Source of the DNA: Martelella sp. HB161492
GTDB lineage: Bacteria > Pseudomonadota > Alphaproteobacteria > Rhizobiales > Rhizobiaceae
DNA length: 64,000 nt
NCBI RefSeq assembly: GCF_013184775.1
Contig: NZ_JAATVV010000008.1
Span: 124,001-188,000, forward strand
Direction: 5' to 3'
Every line of letters starts with the position of its first letter. The stretch's first letter is position 1. Below are positions 1 to 8,483 of this stretch, one piece after another. A program made the position numbers and the translations under genes. The notes beneath the pieces were generated by a model that worked only from the letters and a program-made list of their open reading frames with translations, made no database searches and was not told the origin of the DNA.

Positions 1-115
1 TCTCGCGGTCCTTGAGCGTCTCAAGCCGGGCATCAACCGCCTCTTCAAGGCCGGAAAGTGCCCTGTCGATTGCCTGAAGGGCCTGATTGAGATTGCCCGC
101 TGCTGCCGCCATCAT
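1..115 (-). CDS. DUF4164-like coiled-coil protein, N-terminal fragment
   Basis: Only the first 38 or so codons lie in the window; the gene runs off the left edge. Tandem ATG codons at 115 and 112 follow an AGAGG ribosome site. The visible peptide begins MMAAAAGNLNQALQ and continues as an Ala/Leu/Glu/Arg-rich amphipathic helix. In rhizobia a small DUF4164 coiled-coil gene, next to zapA, lies divergent from transketolase, and this fragment fits that position and composition. The family has no established function; a link to cell division rests only on the zapA neighbourhood, which is not visible here. The assignment is tentative because so little is seen. Confidence 0.5.
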   Translation of the reverse strand, partial: MMAAAAGNLNQALQAIDRALSGLEEAVDARLETLKDRE

Positions 116-686
116 CACCTCTTGCCGTGACCACTGCCTGCCGAAATCCAAATTCCCGCATGACTTGTAGAGCCAAGCCACACCACCAGAAATCGTTGAG
201 AATCGACAAACTCGCCATTGTTTTCAACGCGATCTTATGGATGCTTTACAGCCCGCGTCAACAAAACCCTGTGGATGCAGCGACTTCCCCCGCACGGAAC
301 TGTGGACGGCGCAGGCAGGCCAAAGCGGCCAGAGCCCCTGACCAGAACCGTGCCAGCAAATATTAATCGTTTGAATTGTCTTATAGCAAGGCAAGTGTCA
401 TAAAGAGGGTCTAGAAGGCTTCAAGCCGCAGGAGCCTCCGAAGCGTTTTGAATGCCGGGTTGGCGGTGCCAGAATATGCGGTAGATGACCGTCAGGAAAT
501 GGTGTAGGGTCCGTGCGTCTTCAGGTTTGCAGTGGGAAAAAGTCATTTTTTTCTGCCCCGCACGACCGGCCTACACCGGACCTGGGCGCATGCAAACGGC
601 ATTTTAAGCCTGCTGGCGGGATCTCCCAGTCCTGGCAGTAAAATCTGAGATTTATTGTTTCCCGAATCAAGAAAAGCGAAAGACCC
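116..686. other. Divergent intergenic region upstream of transketolase
   Basis: About 570 bases without a convincing gene; short open frames here lack ribosome sites and recognisable composition. It must hold the promoters for tkt and for the divergent DUF4164-like gene. I see AT-richer patches around 180-260 and 355-410 but no promoter I would defend and no terminator or RNA fold. Confidence 0.5.
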
Positions 687-2669
687 ATGACTTCTCGTGA
701 CAAACACAATCGGATGGCAAATGCGATCCGTTTCCTGTCGATGGATGCCGTGCAGAAGGCCAACTCGGGGCACCCCGGGCTGCCGATGGGTGCCGCCGAC
801 GTTGCGACAGTTCTGTTCACACAGTTTCTGACCTTCGATCCGAAGAACCCCCGCTGGCCGAACCGTGACCGGTTCGTGCTGTCGGCGGGCCATGGCTCCA
901 TGCTGCTCTACTCCCTCTTCTATCTTCTCGGTTATGAAGATGTGACGCTCGAGGATCTGAAGCAGTTCCGCCAGCTTGGTTCGAAGACCGCCGGCCACCC
1001 TGAATACGGTCACGTTGCTGGCGTCGAAACCACCACTGGCCCGCTTGGTCAGGGTGTTGCCAATGCCGTTGGCATGGCGATCGCCGAGCGCAAGCTTGCC
1101 GATGAATTCGGCACGGATCTGATGGACCACTATACCTATGCATTGTGCGGCGATGGCTGCCTGATGGAAGGTATCAGCCAGGAAGCCATCGCGCTGGCCG
1201 GCCATCTGAAGCTGAACAAGTTGATCCTGCTCTGGGACAACAACTCGATCACCATCGACGGCGCCGTTTCGCTGGCCGATTCGACCGACCAGCATGCCCG
1301 CTTCCGCGCCTGCAACTGGAACACCATTGCCGTGGACGGCCACAATCCGGATGAGATTGCCGCTGCCATTGCCGAGGCCAAGAAATCCGACAAACCGACC
1401 ATGATCGCCTGCAAGACGACCATTGGTTACGGTGCACCGAAGAAGGCCGGCACCAACAAGGCGCACGGCTCGCCGCTCGGCGATGAGGAAATCGCAGCCA
1501 CGCGGGCCGCACTTGGCTGGGAATACCCGCCCTTCGAGGTACCGGAAGACATTCTTGATGCCTGGCGCGTTGCCGGCCTGCGCGCCACCAAGGTACGCGT
1601 TGAATGGGAAGACCGTCTGGATGCCGCCAAGGCGGAGACCAAGGCCGAATTCAACCGCCGCTTCGCCGGCGAACTGCCCGGCGCCTTCGAGCCTGCCATC
1701 CAGGCCTACAAGAAGAAGCTGGCTGAGGAGAAGCCGAAGCTTGCCTCGCGCAAGTCCTCGCAGAATGCGCTGGAAGTCATCAATGGCGTTGTTCCGGAAA
1801 CCATTGGCGGCTCTGCCGACCTGACCGGTTCCAACAACACCGATACCAGCCAGACCGCCGGCATCACGCCCGATGATTTCTCCGGCCGCTTCCTGCACTG
1901 GGGCATCCGCGAGCATGCGATGGCGGCGGCGATGAACGGTATCGCGCTGCATGGCGGGCTGATCCCCTATTCCGGCGGCTTCCTGATCTTCTCCGATTAC
2001 TGCCGCACCTCGGTGCGTCTGGCAGCCCTGATGGGCATTCGCGTGATCCATGTCTGGACGCATGATTCCATCGGCGTCGGCGAAGATGGCCCGACCCATG
2101 AGCCGGTCGAGCAGATGGCTTCGCTGCGAGCGATCCCGAACCTTTTGATGTTCCGCCCGGCCGATGCCACGGAAACGGCGGAATGCTGGCAGCTGGCGCT
2201 TGAAAACAAGCACCGTCCGTCCGGCCTGGCGCTGACCCGCCAGAACCTGCCGCCTGTCCGCACCGAATATACGGAAAAGAACCTCTGCGGCACGGGTGCC
2301 TATGATCTGGTTCCTGCTGATGCTGCCGAAGTGACCATCTTCGCCAGCGGTTCTGAAATCGGCGTCGCCGTCGATGCCCAGAAGGTGCTGGATGCCAAGG
2401 GCATTTCGACCCGCGTTGTCTCCGTTCCCTGCATGGAACTGTTCTTTGAACAGCCGGAAGACTATCAGAAGGCCGTTATCGGCAATTCGCCGATCAAGGT
2501 CGGCATTGAAGCGGCCATTCGCATGAGCTGGGATGCCTTTATCGGTTCGGACGGCATCTTCATCGGCATGACCGGTTACGGTGCTTCGGGCAAGGGCGAA
2601 GAGCTGTTCAAGCATTTCGGCATTACGCCGGAGGCCGTTGTTGAAGCGGTCGAAGCCAAGCGCGTCTGA
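687..2669 (+). CDS. tkt: Transketolase
   Basis: Thiamine-diphosphate enzyme that transfers two-carbon ketol units between sugar phosphates in the non-oxidative pentose phosphate pathway (and Calvin cycle where present). The 660 residues match the usual length. Visible landmarks: SGHPG near residue 27 (catalytic/phosphate-site His), GPLGQG near 118, the ThDP/Mg motif GDG at 155 running to NN at 185, and GIREHAMA near 406 with the Glu that activates the cofactor. ATG at 687 is the only start that keeps the normal N-terminus ([15 protein letters not shown]). It is followed 250 bases later by gap in the same direction, the standard rhizobial order. Confidence 0.97.
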   Translation: MTSRDKHNRMANAIRFLSMDAVQKANSGHPGLPMGAADVATVLFTQFLTFDPKNPRWPNRDRFVLSAGHGSMLLYSLFYLLGYEDVTLEDLKQFRQLGSKTAGHPEYGHVAGVETTTGPLGQGVANAVGMAIAERKLADEFGTDLMDHYTYALCGDGCLMEGISQEAIALAGHLKLNKLILLWDNNSITIDGAVSLADSTDQHARFRACNWNTIAVDGHNPDEIAAAIAEAKKSDKPTMIACKTTIGYGAPKKAGTNKAHGSPLGDEEIAATRAALGWEYPPFEVPEDILDAWRVAGLRATKVRVEWEDRLDAAKAETKAEFNRRFAGELPGAFEPAIQAYKKKLAEEKPKLASRKSSQNALEVINGVVPETIGGSADLTGSNNTDTSQTAGITPDDFSGRFLHWGIREHAMAAAMNGIALHGGLIPYSGGFLIFSDYCRTSVRLAALMGIRVIHVWTHDSIGVGEDGPTHEPVEQMASLRAIPNLLMFRPADATETAECWQLALENKHRPSGLALTRQNLPPVRTEYTEKNLCGTGAYDLVPADAAEVTIFASGSEIGVAVDAQKVLDAKGISTRVVSVPCMELFFEQPEDYQKAVIGNSPIKVGIEAAIRMSWDAFIGSDGIFIGMTGYGASGKGEELFKHFGITPEAVVEAVEAKRV

Positions 2670-2691
2670 TTCGTCGCTTTGTACAAGAATG

Positions 2692-2723
2692 ACACCTGGC
2701 CTTTCCCTACAATGGCCAGGTGT
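2692..2723 (+). terminator. Perfect 10-bp hairpin between tkt and gap
   Basis: ACACCTGGCC and GGCCAGGTGT form perfect inverted arms around a 12-base loop, 23 bases after the tkt stop. There is no T-run afterwards, so it is not a textbook intrinsic terminator. It could be a processing or 3'-end stabilising hairpin, or an operator for gap. Confidence 0.5.
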
Positions 2724-2919
2724 ACCCGCCCCCTCTGGCCGCGCTTCGGTTTGACCCGGATCACGGCATGCGTATTTCAACCGGTTAAGCTGCCGCTCGC
2801 GCCGCAGGCTTGCCACATTTCCGCGATGGCTTCTTTTCCGGCGATTGCGAAGCGTATAAGAGAGATACCGGTTGCTCTGCGATGATTGATCAATACTCGC
2901 TGAAATGGGAGTTCATAAA

Positions 2920-3921
2920 ATGACTGTAAAAGTTGCCATCAACGGCTTTGGTCGTATCGGCCGCAATGTGCTGCGTGCCATTCTCGAAAGCGGTCGCAAG
3001 GACATTGAAGTCGTTGCGATCAACGACCTGGGCCCGGTTGAGACCAATGCCCACCTGCTGCGCTATGATTCCGTTCATGGCCGCTTCCCGCACGAAGTCA
3101 AGGTTGACGGGGACACGATCGACGCCGGCCTCGGCCCGATGCGCGTCACCGCGATCCGCGATCCGAAGGAACTGCCCTGGAGCGATGTTGATATTGCGCT
3201 GGAATGCACCGGCATCTTCACCGCCCGCGAAAAGGCAGCCATGCTGCTCGAAAGCGGCGCAAAGCGCGTTCTGGTCTCCGCTCCGTCCAAGGGCGCCGAC
3301 AAGACCATCGTCTACGGCGTCAACCACAACACGCTGACCAAGGACGACCTGATCGTTTCCAACGGTTCGTGCACCACCAACTGCCTTGCTCCGGTTGCCT
3401 ATGTGCTGAACAAGGCTTTCGGCATCGAACGCGGCTACATGACCACGATCCACTCCTACACGGGTGACCAGCCGACGCTCGACACGATGCACAAGGACCT
3501 GTACCGCGCCCGTGCCGCTGCCCTGTCGATCATCCCGACCTCAACGGGTGCTGCAAAGGCTGTCGGTCTCGTTCTGCCGGAACTGAACGGCAAGCTTGAC
3601 GGCTCCTCGATCCGCGTTCCCACCCCGAATGTTTCGGTTGTCGACCTGAAGTTCGTTCCGAGCAAGGAATGCACCGCCGAAGAAGTCAACGCTGCGGTCA
3701 AGGCTGCTGCCGAAGGCGAACTCAAGGGCGTTCTCGGCTATACCGACGAACCGCTGGTTTCGCGTGACTTCAACCACGATCCGCATTCCTCGATCTTCGC
3801 CGATGCCCAGACCAAGGTTCTGGAAGGCAAGCTCGTGCGCGTGCTGTCCTGGTACGACAATGAATGGGGCTTCTCCAACCGTATGGCCGACGTCGCCGTC
3901 GCCATGGGCAAGCTGCTCTGA
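2920..3921 (+). CDS. gap: Glyceraldehyde-3-phosphate dehydrogenase, type I
   Basis: Cytoplasmic glycolytic/gluconeogenic enzyme that oxidises glyceraldehyde-3-phosphate to 1,3-bisphosphoglycerate with NAD(P). The N-terminus carries the nucleotide-binding INGFGRIGR. The active-site SNGSCTTNC puts the catalytic cysteine at residue 151, and [11 protein letters not shown] near the C-terminus is the family signature. The start at 2920 (MTVKVAING) is preferred over an in-frame codon 15 bases upstream because GGGAG lies 8 bases before it. The 333-residue length is normal. A strong terminator follows at 3962. Confidence 0.97.
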   Translation: MTVKVAINGFGRIGRNVLRAILESGRKDIEVVAINDLGPVETNAHLLRYDSVHGRFPHEVKVDGDTIDAGLGPMRVTAIRDPKELPWSDVDIALECTGIFTAREKAAMLLESGAKRVLVSAPSKGADKTIVYGVNHNTLTKDDLIVSNGSCTTNCLAPVAYVLNKAFGIERGYMTTIHSYTGDQPTLDTMHKDLYRARAAALSIIPTSTGAAKAVGLVLPELNGKLDGSSIRVPTPNVSVVDLKFVPSKECTAEEVNAAVKAAAEGELKGVLGYTDEPLVSRDFNHDPHSSIFADAQTKVLEGKLVRVLSWYDNEWGFSNRMADVAVAMGKLL

Positions 3922-3961
3922 TCGAAAAGATCGCTTATTGCTCCGCTTGCGGGGCATGATG

Positions 3962-3990
3962 AACAGGCCGGTTCTCCGGCCTGTTTTTTT
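3962..3990 (+). terminator. Intrinsic terminator after gap
   Basis: AACAGGCCGG / CCGGCCTGTT stem with a TTCT tetraloop, followed directly by a run of T. It lies 40 bases after the gap stop and separates the glycolytic genes from the accessory block. Confidence 0.95.
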
Positions 3991-4330
3991 GTGTCCGCAT
4001 CACCGCCCCTCTTCCGCCACGGCATGAAACATTGACGGGACCGGCCGTGCAGAGCTGATCAGTGTAGATTACATATATATATTTCAATGACAGCCGCAGT
4101 AATTCCGGGTTCACATCTACAACCCCAAGCCCACACGCTGTGAGACCGGTTCGCTGCAACGCCCTTGGCGGCAGATCCGATGTAGATGGGGACGACGATA
4201 CATCAATGTTGCTGGCCGAAAAGCTGCGTGCTAATTTTAATTGGTTATCGGGAATATATTCTGGAATCATTGCCGAACCCGGTTTTGGATTGGCGCGTTC
4301 GTGACCTTGCATTAGCTAGAAGCAGAATTC
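3991..4330. other. AT-richer intergenic region with TGTAGAT repeats
   Basis: No gene seen. The composition is lower in GC than the flanks (an ATATATAT tract near 4072). TGTAGAT occurs at 4063, an inverted copy CATCTACA at 4114 and TGTAGATG at 4181, so the last two form an 8-bp inverted repeat 59 bases apart. This may be the regulatory region for the hydrolase gene at 4331, but nothing shows this directly. Confidence 0.35.
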
Positions 4331-5509
4331 ATGCACCGGCGTATCGTGTTTCACATCGGAGGATATGAGCGGAACAATCCGGAACGTTTCTTCAGGCGCT
4401 TCGCACGCGGACTGTCTCGTTTTGAAACCTGCTGGTCGCTCAGCACCGAAATTCTCTCATCGGCCACGGAAGACGAATATCATACCGCAACGGCGAGGAT
4501 CAGCTGCCGCGACGGCGAGCGGGAAAGCCTGACCGACTTCTGTTTTCTCGATTTCGACGATCTTGTCGTAAGAGATGTCGAAAAGCCGTTTCTCCTGCGC
4601 CTGGGCAAATATGCCGCCGCCGTTGCCGATTATGCCGCAAGCGGCACGCTGTGGCGCTTTTTCAGGGCCAACTGGCGCTTTGCACTCTATTTTCTCTTTC
4701 CCATCGGCGCGATGGCGCTGTTTCTTCTGGCAGGCCTCCTCGTCTTTCTGGCGATTGATGCCGTTGAGCCCTTTCCCGGACAGTTCATTCTCGCTTCCGC
4801 AGCTGGCATCGCCACGATCATCGCGCTCGGCAATTTTCCGGGCCGGCGTTATCTCGTCTATCATCTGATGGATCTGTGGTCCTTCAGCAGCCGCCATCTG
4901 CGCGCCCGGCGCCCCGATATGGATGCCCGCTTCGTGCTGTGGACCGATTTCGCCATGGCGAAGCTTGCTGCCGGAAATTATGACGAGGTGCTGCTTGTGG
5001 GCCATTCCACCGGCGGAGCGCTCATTCTCGATTTCGCCTACCTCCTGTCGGAACGGCTCCGGCAAGAAGGTGTGGAAGCAGCATTCACGATCGTGACGGT
5101 GGGATCGACAGCATTGAAGATCTCCCTCCATCCCGCAGCCAAGCGCGCCCGCAGCCGCCTTGAAGCGCTGGCCGGACAACCCGGCATCGCCTGGCATGAT
5201 TTTCAGTCACTGACCGACATCATCAATTTCTATAAATGTGATCCCTATGCGCTGGCCGGCCTCACGCATGATCGCGCTGAAGCCTTTCCATATCTCTATC
5301 GCGTCCGCTTCCGCCACACGCTGGACGAGGCGCAATATAGCCGCCTCAAACGGAATTTCTTCCGCGTCCATTACCAATTCATATCCGCGAATTCGCGCCG
5401 CTATTTCTATGATTATTTCATGATGACATGCGGCACGCGCGCGCTCAGCGATCAGCTGGCAGCCATGGACGCCAGCCCCGCGCCGAAAGCCGGCAAGGAG
5501 GCAGCATGA
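4331..5509 (+). CDS. Membrane-anchored alpha/beta-hydrolase-like protein
   Basis: A 392-residue protein with a lipase/esterase nucleophile elbow VGHSTGG around residue 225 and two hydrophobic segments near residues 115-140 and 148-165, so it is probably an inner-membrane protein with the hydrolase domain C-terminal. The N-terminal HIGGYE stretch also fits the first strand of the hydrolase fold. The substrate is unknown. Its stop overlaps the start of the following methyltransferase-like gene by ATGA, so the two are translationally coupled and probably act in one process. The start has no good ribosome site and could lie slightly elsewhere. Confidence 0.75.
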   Translation: MHRRIVFHIGGYERNNPERFFRRFARGLSRFETCWSLSTEILSSATEDEYHTATARISCRDGERESLTDFCFLDFDDLVVRDVEKPFLLRLGKYAAAVADYAASGTLWRFFRANWRFALYFLFPIGAMALFLLAGLLVFLAIDAVEPFPGQFILASAAGIATIIALGNFPGRRYLVYHLMDLWSFSSRHLRARRPDMDARFVLWTDFAMAKLAAGNYDEVLLVGHSTGGALILDFAYLLSERLRQEGVEAAFTIVTVGSTALKISLHPAAKRARSRLEALAGQPGIAWHDFQSLTDIINFYKCDPYALAGLTHDRAEAFPYLYRVRFRHTLDEAQYSRLKRNFFRVHYQFISANSRRYFYDYFMMTCGTRALSDQLAAMDASPAPKAGKEAA

Positions 5510-6090
5510 TGGTTTCACTTTCCTTCTGGTGCTGGCTCGTCCTCACTCTGGCCTGGTGCGCGCTGCGCTATCCGGCGGTGCGGCGCGCATTGCGGACCCG
5601 CATCCGTGAAAAGCGCGCCGATCCACTGGATATCGGATTGCTGACCCTTTGCGGCCTGACCCTGTTTGCCGGTCCGATTGCCTGGTTTGCGGGCGATCTC
5701 CTGCCCCGTTTCGACCGTCCGCAGGCCATCATCACGCTGATTCTCGGCCTTGCAACGGGGGCCGCCTTCCTCTGGCTTTTCCGGCGCAGCCACAAGGATC
5801 TCGGCAAGAACTGGTCAGTCACGCTGACGCTGCGTGAGGAGCACAGGCTGATCACCCGTGGCGTCTACGCCCATATCCGCCACCCGATGTATGCCTCCTT
5901 CATGCTCTGGGGCATATCGCAGGCGCTGCTGGTGTCCAACTGGATCTTTGGCTTTGCCGGCCTCATTGCCGTCATCCTGCTTTACGCAATCCGCCTCAGG
6001 CGCGAGGAAGCGATGATGACCGCCGCCTTCGGCACGCAATATGCCGATTATGCAGCCCGCACGAAACGTCTGATCCCCGGCATATTCTGA
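5506..6090 (+). CDS. Isoprenylcysteine carboxyl methyltransferase-family membrane protein
   Basis: A 194-residue polytopic membrane protein with four to five hydrophobic segments. The C-terminal half has the ICMT/PEMT-like signature: GVYAHIRHPMYASF around residue 119 and RREEAMM followed by YADYAARTKR at the end, which form the SAM-binding region of this superfamily. Bacterial members methylate small molecules or lipids rather than prenyl proteins; the substrate here is unknown. The start at 5506 (MMVSLSFW) has AAGGAGG just upstream and overlaps the preceding hydrolase stop by 4 bases, so a hydrolase plus methyltransferase two-gene unit is likely. Confidence 0.85.
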   Translation: MMVSLSFWCWLVLTLAWCALRYPAVRRALRTRIREKRADPLDIGLLTLCGLTLFAGPIAWFAGDLLPRFDRPQAIITLILGLATGAAFLWLFRRSHKDLGKNWSVTLTLREEHRLITRGVYAHIRHPMYASFMLWGISQALLVSNWIFGFAGLIAVILLYAIRLRREEAMMTAAFGTQYADYAARTKRLIPGIF

Positions 6091-6162
6091 GCCTGGCGGC
6101 AATTTCTCGCGCGGAAATACCCGCTCCGCGTGATGTCTGTCGCAAAGATCATCGGCCGGACT

Positions 6163-6777
6163 TCACCCTCCATATTGCGCCAGCGTTTCCTTGATCAGTG
6201 CGATGATGGCATCGTGGATCACGGGCTTATCTTCCATATTGATGTGGTTCATGCTGTGCGGGCCACCGAATTCAGGCGTATGAACGTCGACATTTTCCAG
6301 CGTCCCGGTAAAGCCCTCTCCGGGTGAGATCTTCCGCCAGAGCACCCTTCCGTCGGTGAAGAAATTCACCGCCCGGCTGACATTGGCCGGAATCTGAGGA
6401 TTGCGATCGGTGCTGTCGAGCGTGATCGTCAGTGCCACGGGAATGCCGAGCGCATTGAGATCGTTGGCAACGCTGATCACCGCATTGGCACCAAGGGAAT
6501 GCCCCACGAGAATGATCGGGCGATTGTCAGGCGAAGCCTGGTAATTGCGGGCGATTTCGCGCGACAGCCATTTGTCATCCGCCACGGTGAAGACCGTGGC
6601 ATGAATGCCCTGTGCCGCAAGCTTCTTGTTGAGCGGAAAAAACCCGCGTGAAAAGAATTCCAGACCGCGAAACAGAAAAATCTGGCCGCTGGCGGTCTCG
6701 GCCATTCCGGCTTCAGGAATAAGTCCGGCGAGTGTGAGTGATCCAAGTGCAAGCAAAAACTGGCGGCGCTCGATCAA
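6163..6777 (-). CDS. Exported alpha/beta hydrolase with Tat-type signal
   Basis: About 204 residues. If translation begins at TTG 6777, which has GGGGG nine bases upstream, the protein starts MIERRQFLLALGSLTLAG, a typical twin-arginine signal peptide with a cleavage region ending AGMAETA. The mature part has ILVGHSLGAN (nucleophile elbow), TLDSTDR (possible acid) and a late His in GPHSMNHINM, consistent with a lipase/thioesterase-like hydrolase of unknown substrate. Upstream in-frame ATG 6813 and GTG 6840 are possible but would bury the RR motif inside a longer N-terminus. It converges with the methyltransferase-like gene. Confidence 0.75.
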   Translation of the reverse strand: MIERRQFLLALGSLTLAGLIPEAGMAETASGQIFLFRGLEFFSRGFFPLNKKLAAQGIHATVFTVADDKWLSREIARNYQASPDNRPIILVGHSLGANAVISVANDLNALGIPVALTITLDSTDRNPQIPANVSRAVNFFTDGRVLWRKISPGEGFTGTLENVDVHTPEFGGPHSMNHINMEDKPVIHDAIIALIKETLAQYGG

Positions 6778-7121
6778 TTTTGCATTCCCCCATTTCAACA
6801 CAGTCAATCTCATCCGCAAAAGAGAGAGACACGGGACCACAAGTAGAAAAGCTGCCTATATCGGGCACATCATGCGGCAGCCATTGACACTAAAGCATCA
6901 GAGAGCTGATGCATTCAAGCATATTCGTTTGTGCCTTCGCTGCTGTGAATAACGAGAAAATCCTTTGTGGCTCCGATCATCCGTGCGGAACAGAAAACGG
7001 CAGATGCATTCAAGCAGCGGTTCCGGAACGCTTGCCGTGAAGACCGGATTTTGCCATGATTTCCAGCCTATATTCTGCCAATTCTGTTGGGCAGTCACGA
7101 TCTCGCCAAAGGGGTAGAACC
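6778..7121. other. Divergent intergenic region with a 14-bp direct repeat
   Basis: No gene supported. GATGCATTCAAGCA occurs at 6908-6921 and again at 7003-7016. GCATCA/TGATGC forms a small inverted repeat at 6895-6912, and TTGACA at 6884 could be a -35 box for the rightward gene. The repeats could bind a regulator, or be remnants of a duplicated segment. Confidence 0.4.
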
Positions 7122-7505
7122 TTGAAACATGTGCAGCATGACCCGGAAGCGGTGATGGACGCCTATGGCCGGGACATCAATCTTCATGACTTTGGACGGA
7201 TCGCCAGTCTGATCTCACCGGAAGCGACCTTCTGGTTTACCGACGGCACGCATCACGGTCTTCACGATATTCGCGCCGCCTTCGAGACCACCTGGCGGCA
7301 ACTCGAAAACGAGGTCTATGGCCTGAAAGATATTGCCTGGGTTGCACGCGGGCGGTTCTCGGCCTGCTGCACCTATCGTTTCTTCTGGACCGCCGAAATC
7401 AACGGCAACGGGATCGCCGGTGGCGGGCTTGGAACGACCGTGCTGCGCAAGGAGGATGACGGGCTCTGGCGCATCATCCATGAGCATCTGAGCAAGGCTC
7501 CCTGA
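7122..7505 (+). CDS. NTF2-like (SnoaL/DUF4440-type) protein
   Basis: A small cystatin/NTF2-fold protein of about 127 residues. The sequence around VMDAYGRDINLHDFGRIA, FWFTDGTHH and the C-terminal GLWRIIHEHLS is the usual helix and beta-cone pattern of SnoaL-like/DUF4440 proteins. These include isomerases and hydrolases as well as many binding proteins, so no reaction can be named. TTG at 7122 is chosen because AAAGGGG lies 7 bases upstream; an ATG at 7056 extends into atypical sequence and an internal ATG at 7155 would truncate the first helix. It converges with the AAC(3)-like gene, 31 bases away. Confidence 0.8.
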   Translation: MKHVQHDPEAVMDAYGRDINLHDFGRIASLISPEATFWFTDGTHHGLHDIRAAFETTWRQLENEVYGLKDIAWVARGRFSACCTYRFFWTAEINGNGIAGGGLGTTVLRKEDDGLWRIIHEHLSKAP

Positions 7506-7536
7506 GATATCGTCTTGCGCGTGCCGTGCCTCACGG

Positions 7537-8358
7537 TCAGCCACGGGGCCAGTCGGTGCCCTGCCACGCCATCGCAGCGCGATCGACCACCGCGCGGGCC
7601 GGGACAATGATGCCGTGCCCTTGACCGATGGCAAAGCGACGGGCAACGCCTTCGGCGATGAGATCCGCACCGATGGCGATGAAGCGCTCCGAATTCATGT
7701 TTTCCCCGATCCGATAGCGCTTCCAGACCCGCTGGCCATTCTCCGTGATCGCAGAGGCCTGCTCCTCCGTCGGCCGATCGGGAAAGGCGCGATCCTCTGC
7801 CAGATGCACCATGGTGCAACGGTCGAAGCCGACACCAAGCAGAAGAACGAGAGCATTTTGGCGGTAGAGTTCGGCAAGCGGGGAGCCTTCTCCGAGCGGG
7901 CTTTCAAGATCATGACGGCGCACAAGCCTTTCAGCGCCGGCTCCGCGCGCGGCGAAGGACGTCATGGGATGATGGCTGCGCAGAACTCCCGGCCAGGTGC
8001 GAAACAGTTCAGCGGTCTGGCCCATAGCCCGGCTCGGCGTGGTGGCGGGATCGAAAGCCGGCATTTCCGCTTCGATCACCTCATGCCATGCAGGCGGAAC
8101 GGGTGGGCACGACCAGCCTGCCGGATCGGTCATCTGCGATGAATGGGTCGGCATGACAATTGTGCCCCCGTCACCGGCGACATCGATCAGCGCCTCGATC
8201 AGCGCCACCGGACCGCCAGCGATCCAGCCCAGCGCCTTGAGCGAGGTGTGGACGATCACCGTGCTTGCCGGCGACAGGCCTGCTCCAGCCAGATCGGCAG
8301 CAAGGCTCCGTCGCGTGGCCGGCATGTTTGTTCTTTCCACCAGAGCCGCTTCGTTCAT
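7537..8358 (-). CDS. Aminoglycoside 3-N-acetyltransferase (AAC(3)) family protein
   Basis: A 273-residue member of the AAC(3) family, which transfers acetyl from acetyl-CoA to the 3-amino group of deoxystreptamine aminoglycosides. Visible features are VHTSLKALGWIAGGP (residues about 37-51), TIVMPTHS, the SRAMGQTAELFR stretch, RSHHPMTSFAA with the conserved His pair, and VLLLGVGFDRCTMVHLAE. Chromosomal copies are common in soil bacteria and many do not confer resistance; some act on other amines. The start at ATG 8358 is preceded by GTG 8361; AAGG lies close upstream. It is divergent from the antiporter gene. Confidence 0.88.
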   Translation of the reverse strand: MNEAALVERTNMPATRRSLAADLAGAGLSPASTVIVHTSLKALGWIAGGPVALIEALIDVAGDGGTIVMPTHSSQMTDPAGWSCPPVPPAWHEVIEAEMPAFDPATTPSRAMGQTAELFRTWPGVLRSHHPMTSFAARGAGAERLVRRHDLESPLGEGSPLAELYRQNALVLLLGVGFDRCTMVHLAEDRAFPDRPTEEQASAITENGQRVWKRYRIGENMNSERFIAIGADLIAEGVARRFAIGQGHGIIVPARAVVDRAAMAWQGTDWPRG

Positions 8359-8483
8359 CACGCCTTATCCTTACCTTGATATTGCCCGGCAGTGGCTGGG
8401 TAATTCCCAATTCGGACCTATATCCGCCCTATAGTCGCTGAATAAGCACAGTGTCATGACATGCGAACCAGAGGATGAACTGA

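Noticed and set aside
127-403. Small rightward frames upstream of tkt
   Set aside because: No ribosome sites, Arg/Pro/Ala-rich products, and no continuity with conserved proteins.
543-2816. A 757-codon leftward open frame opposite transketolase
   Set aside because: It is antisense to a clear transketolase; the length comes from the high-GC codon pattern. No ribosome site or family resemblance.
7537-8358. AAC(3)-like gene as an acquired antibiotic resistance determinant
   Set aside because: Composition matches the chromosome, and there is no insertion sequence or integron nearby; chromosomal family members are frequent and often not resistance genes.
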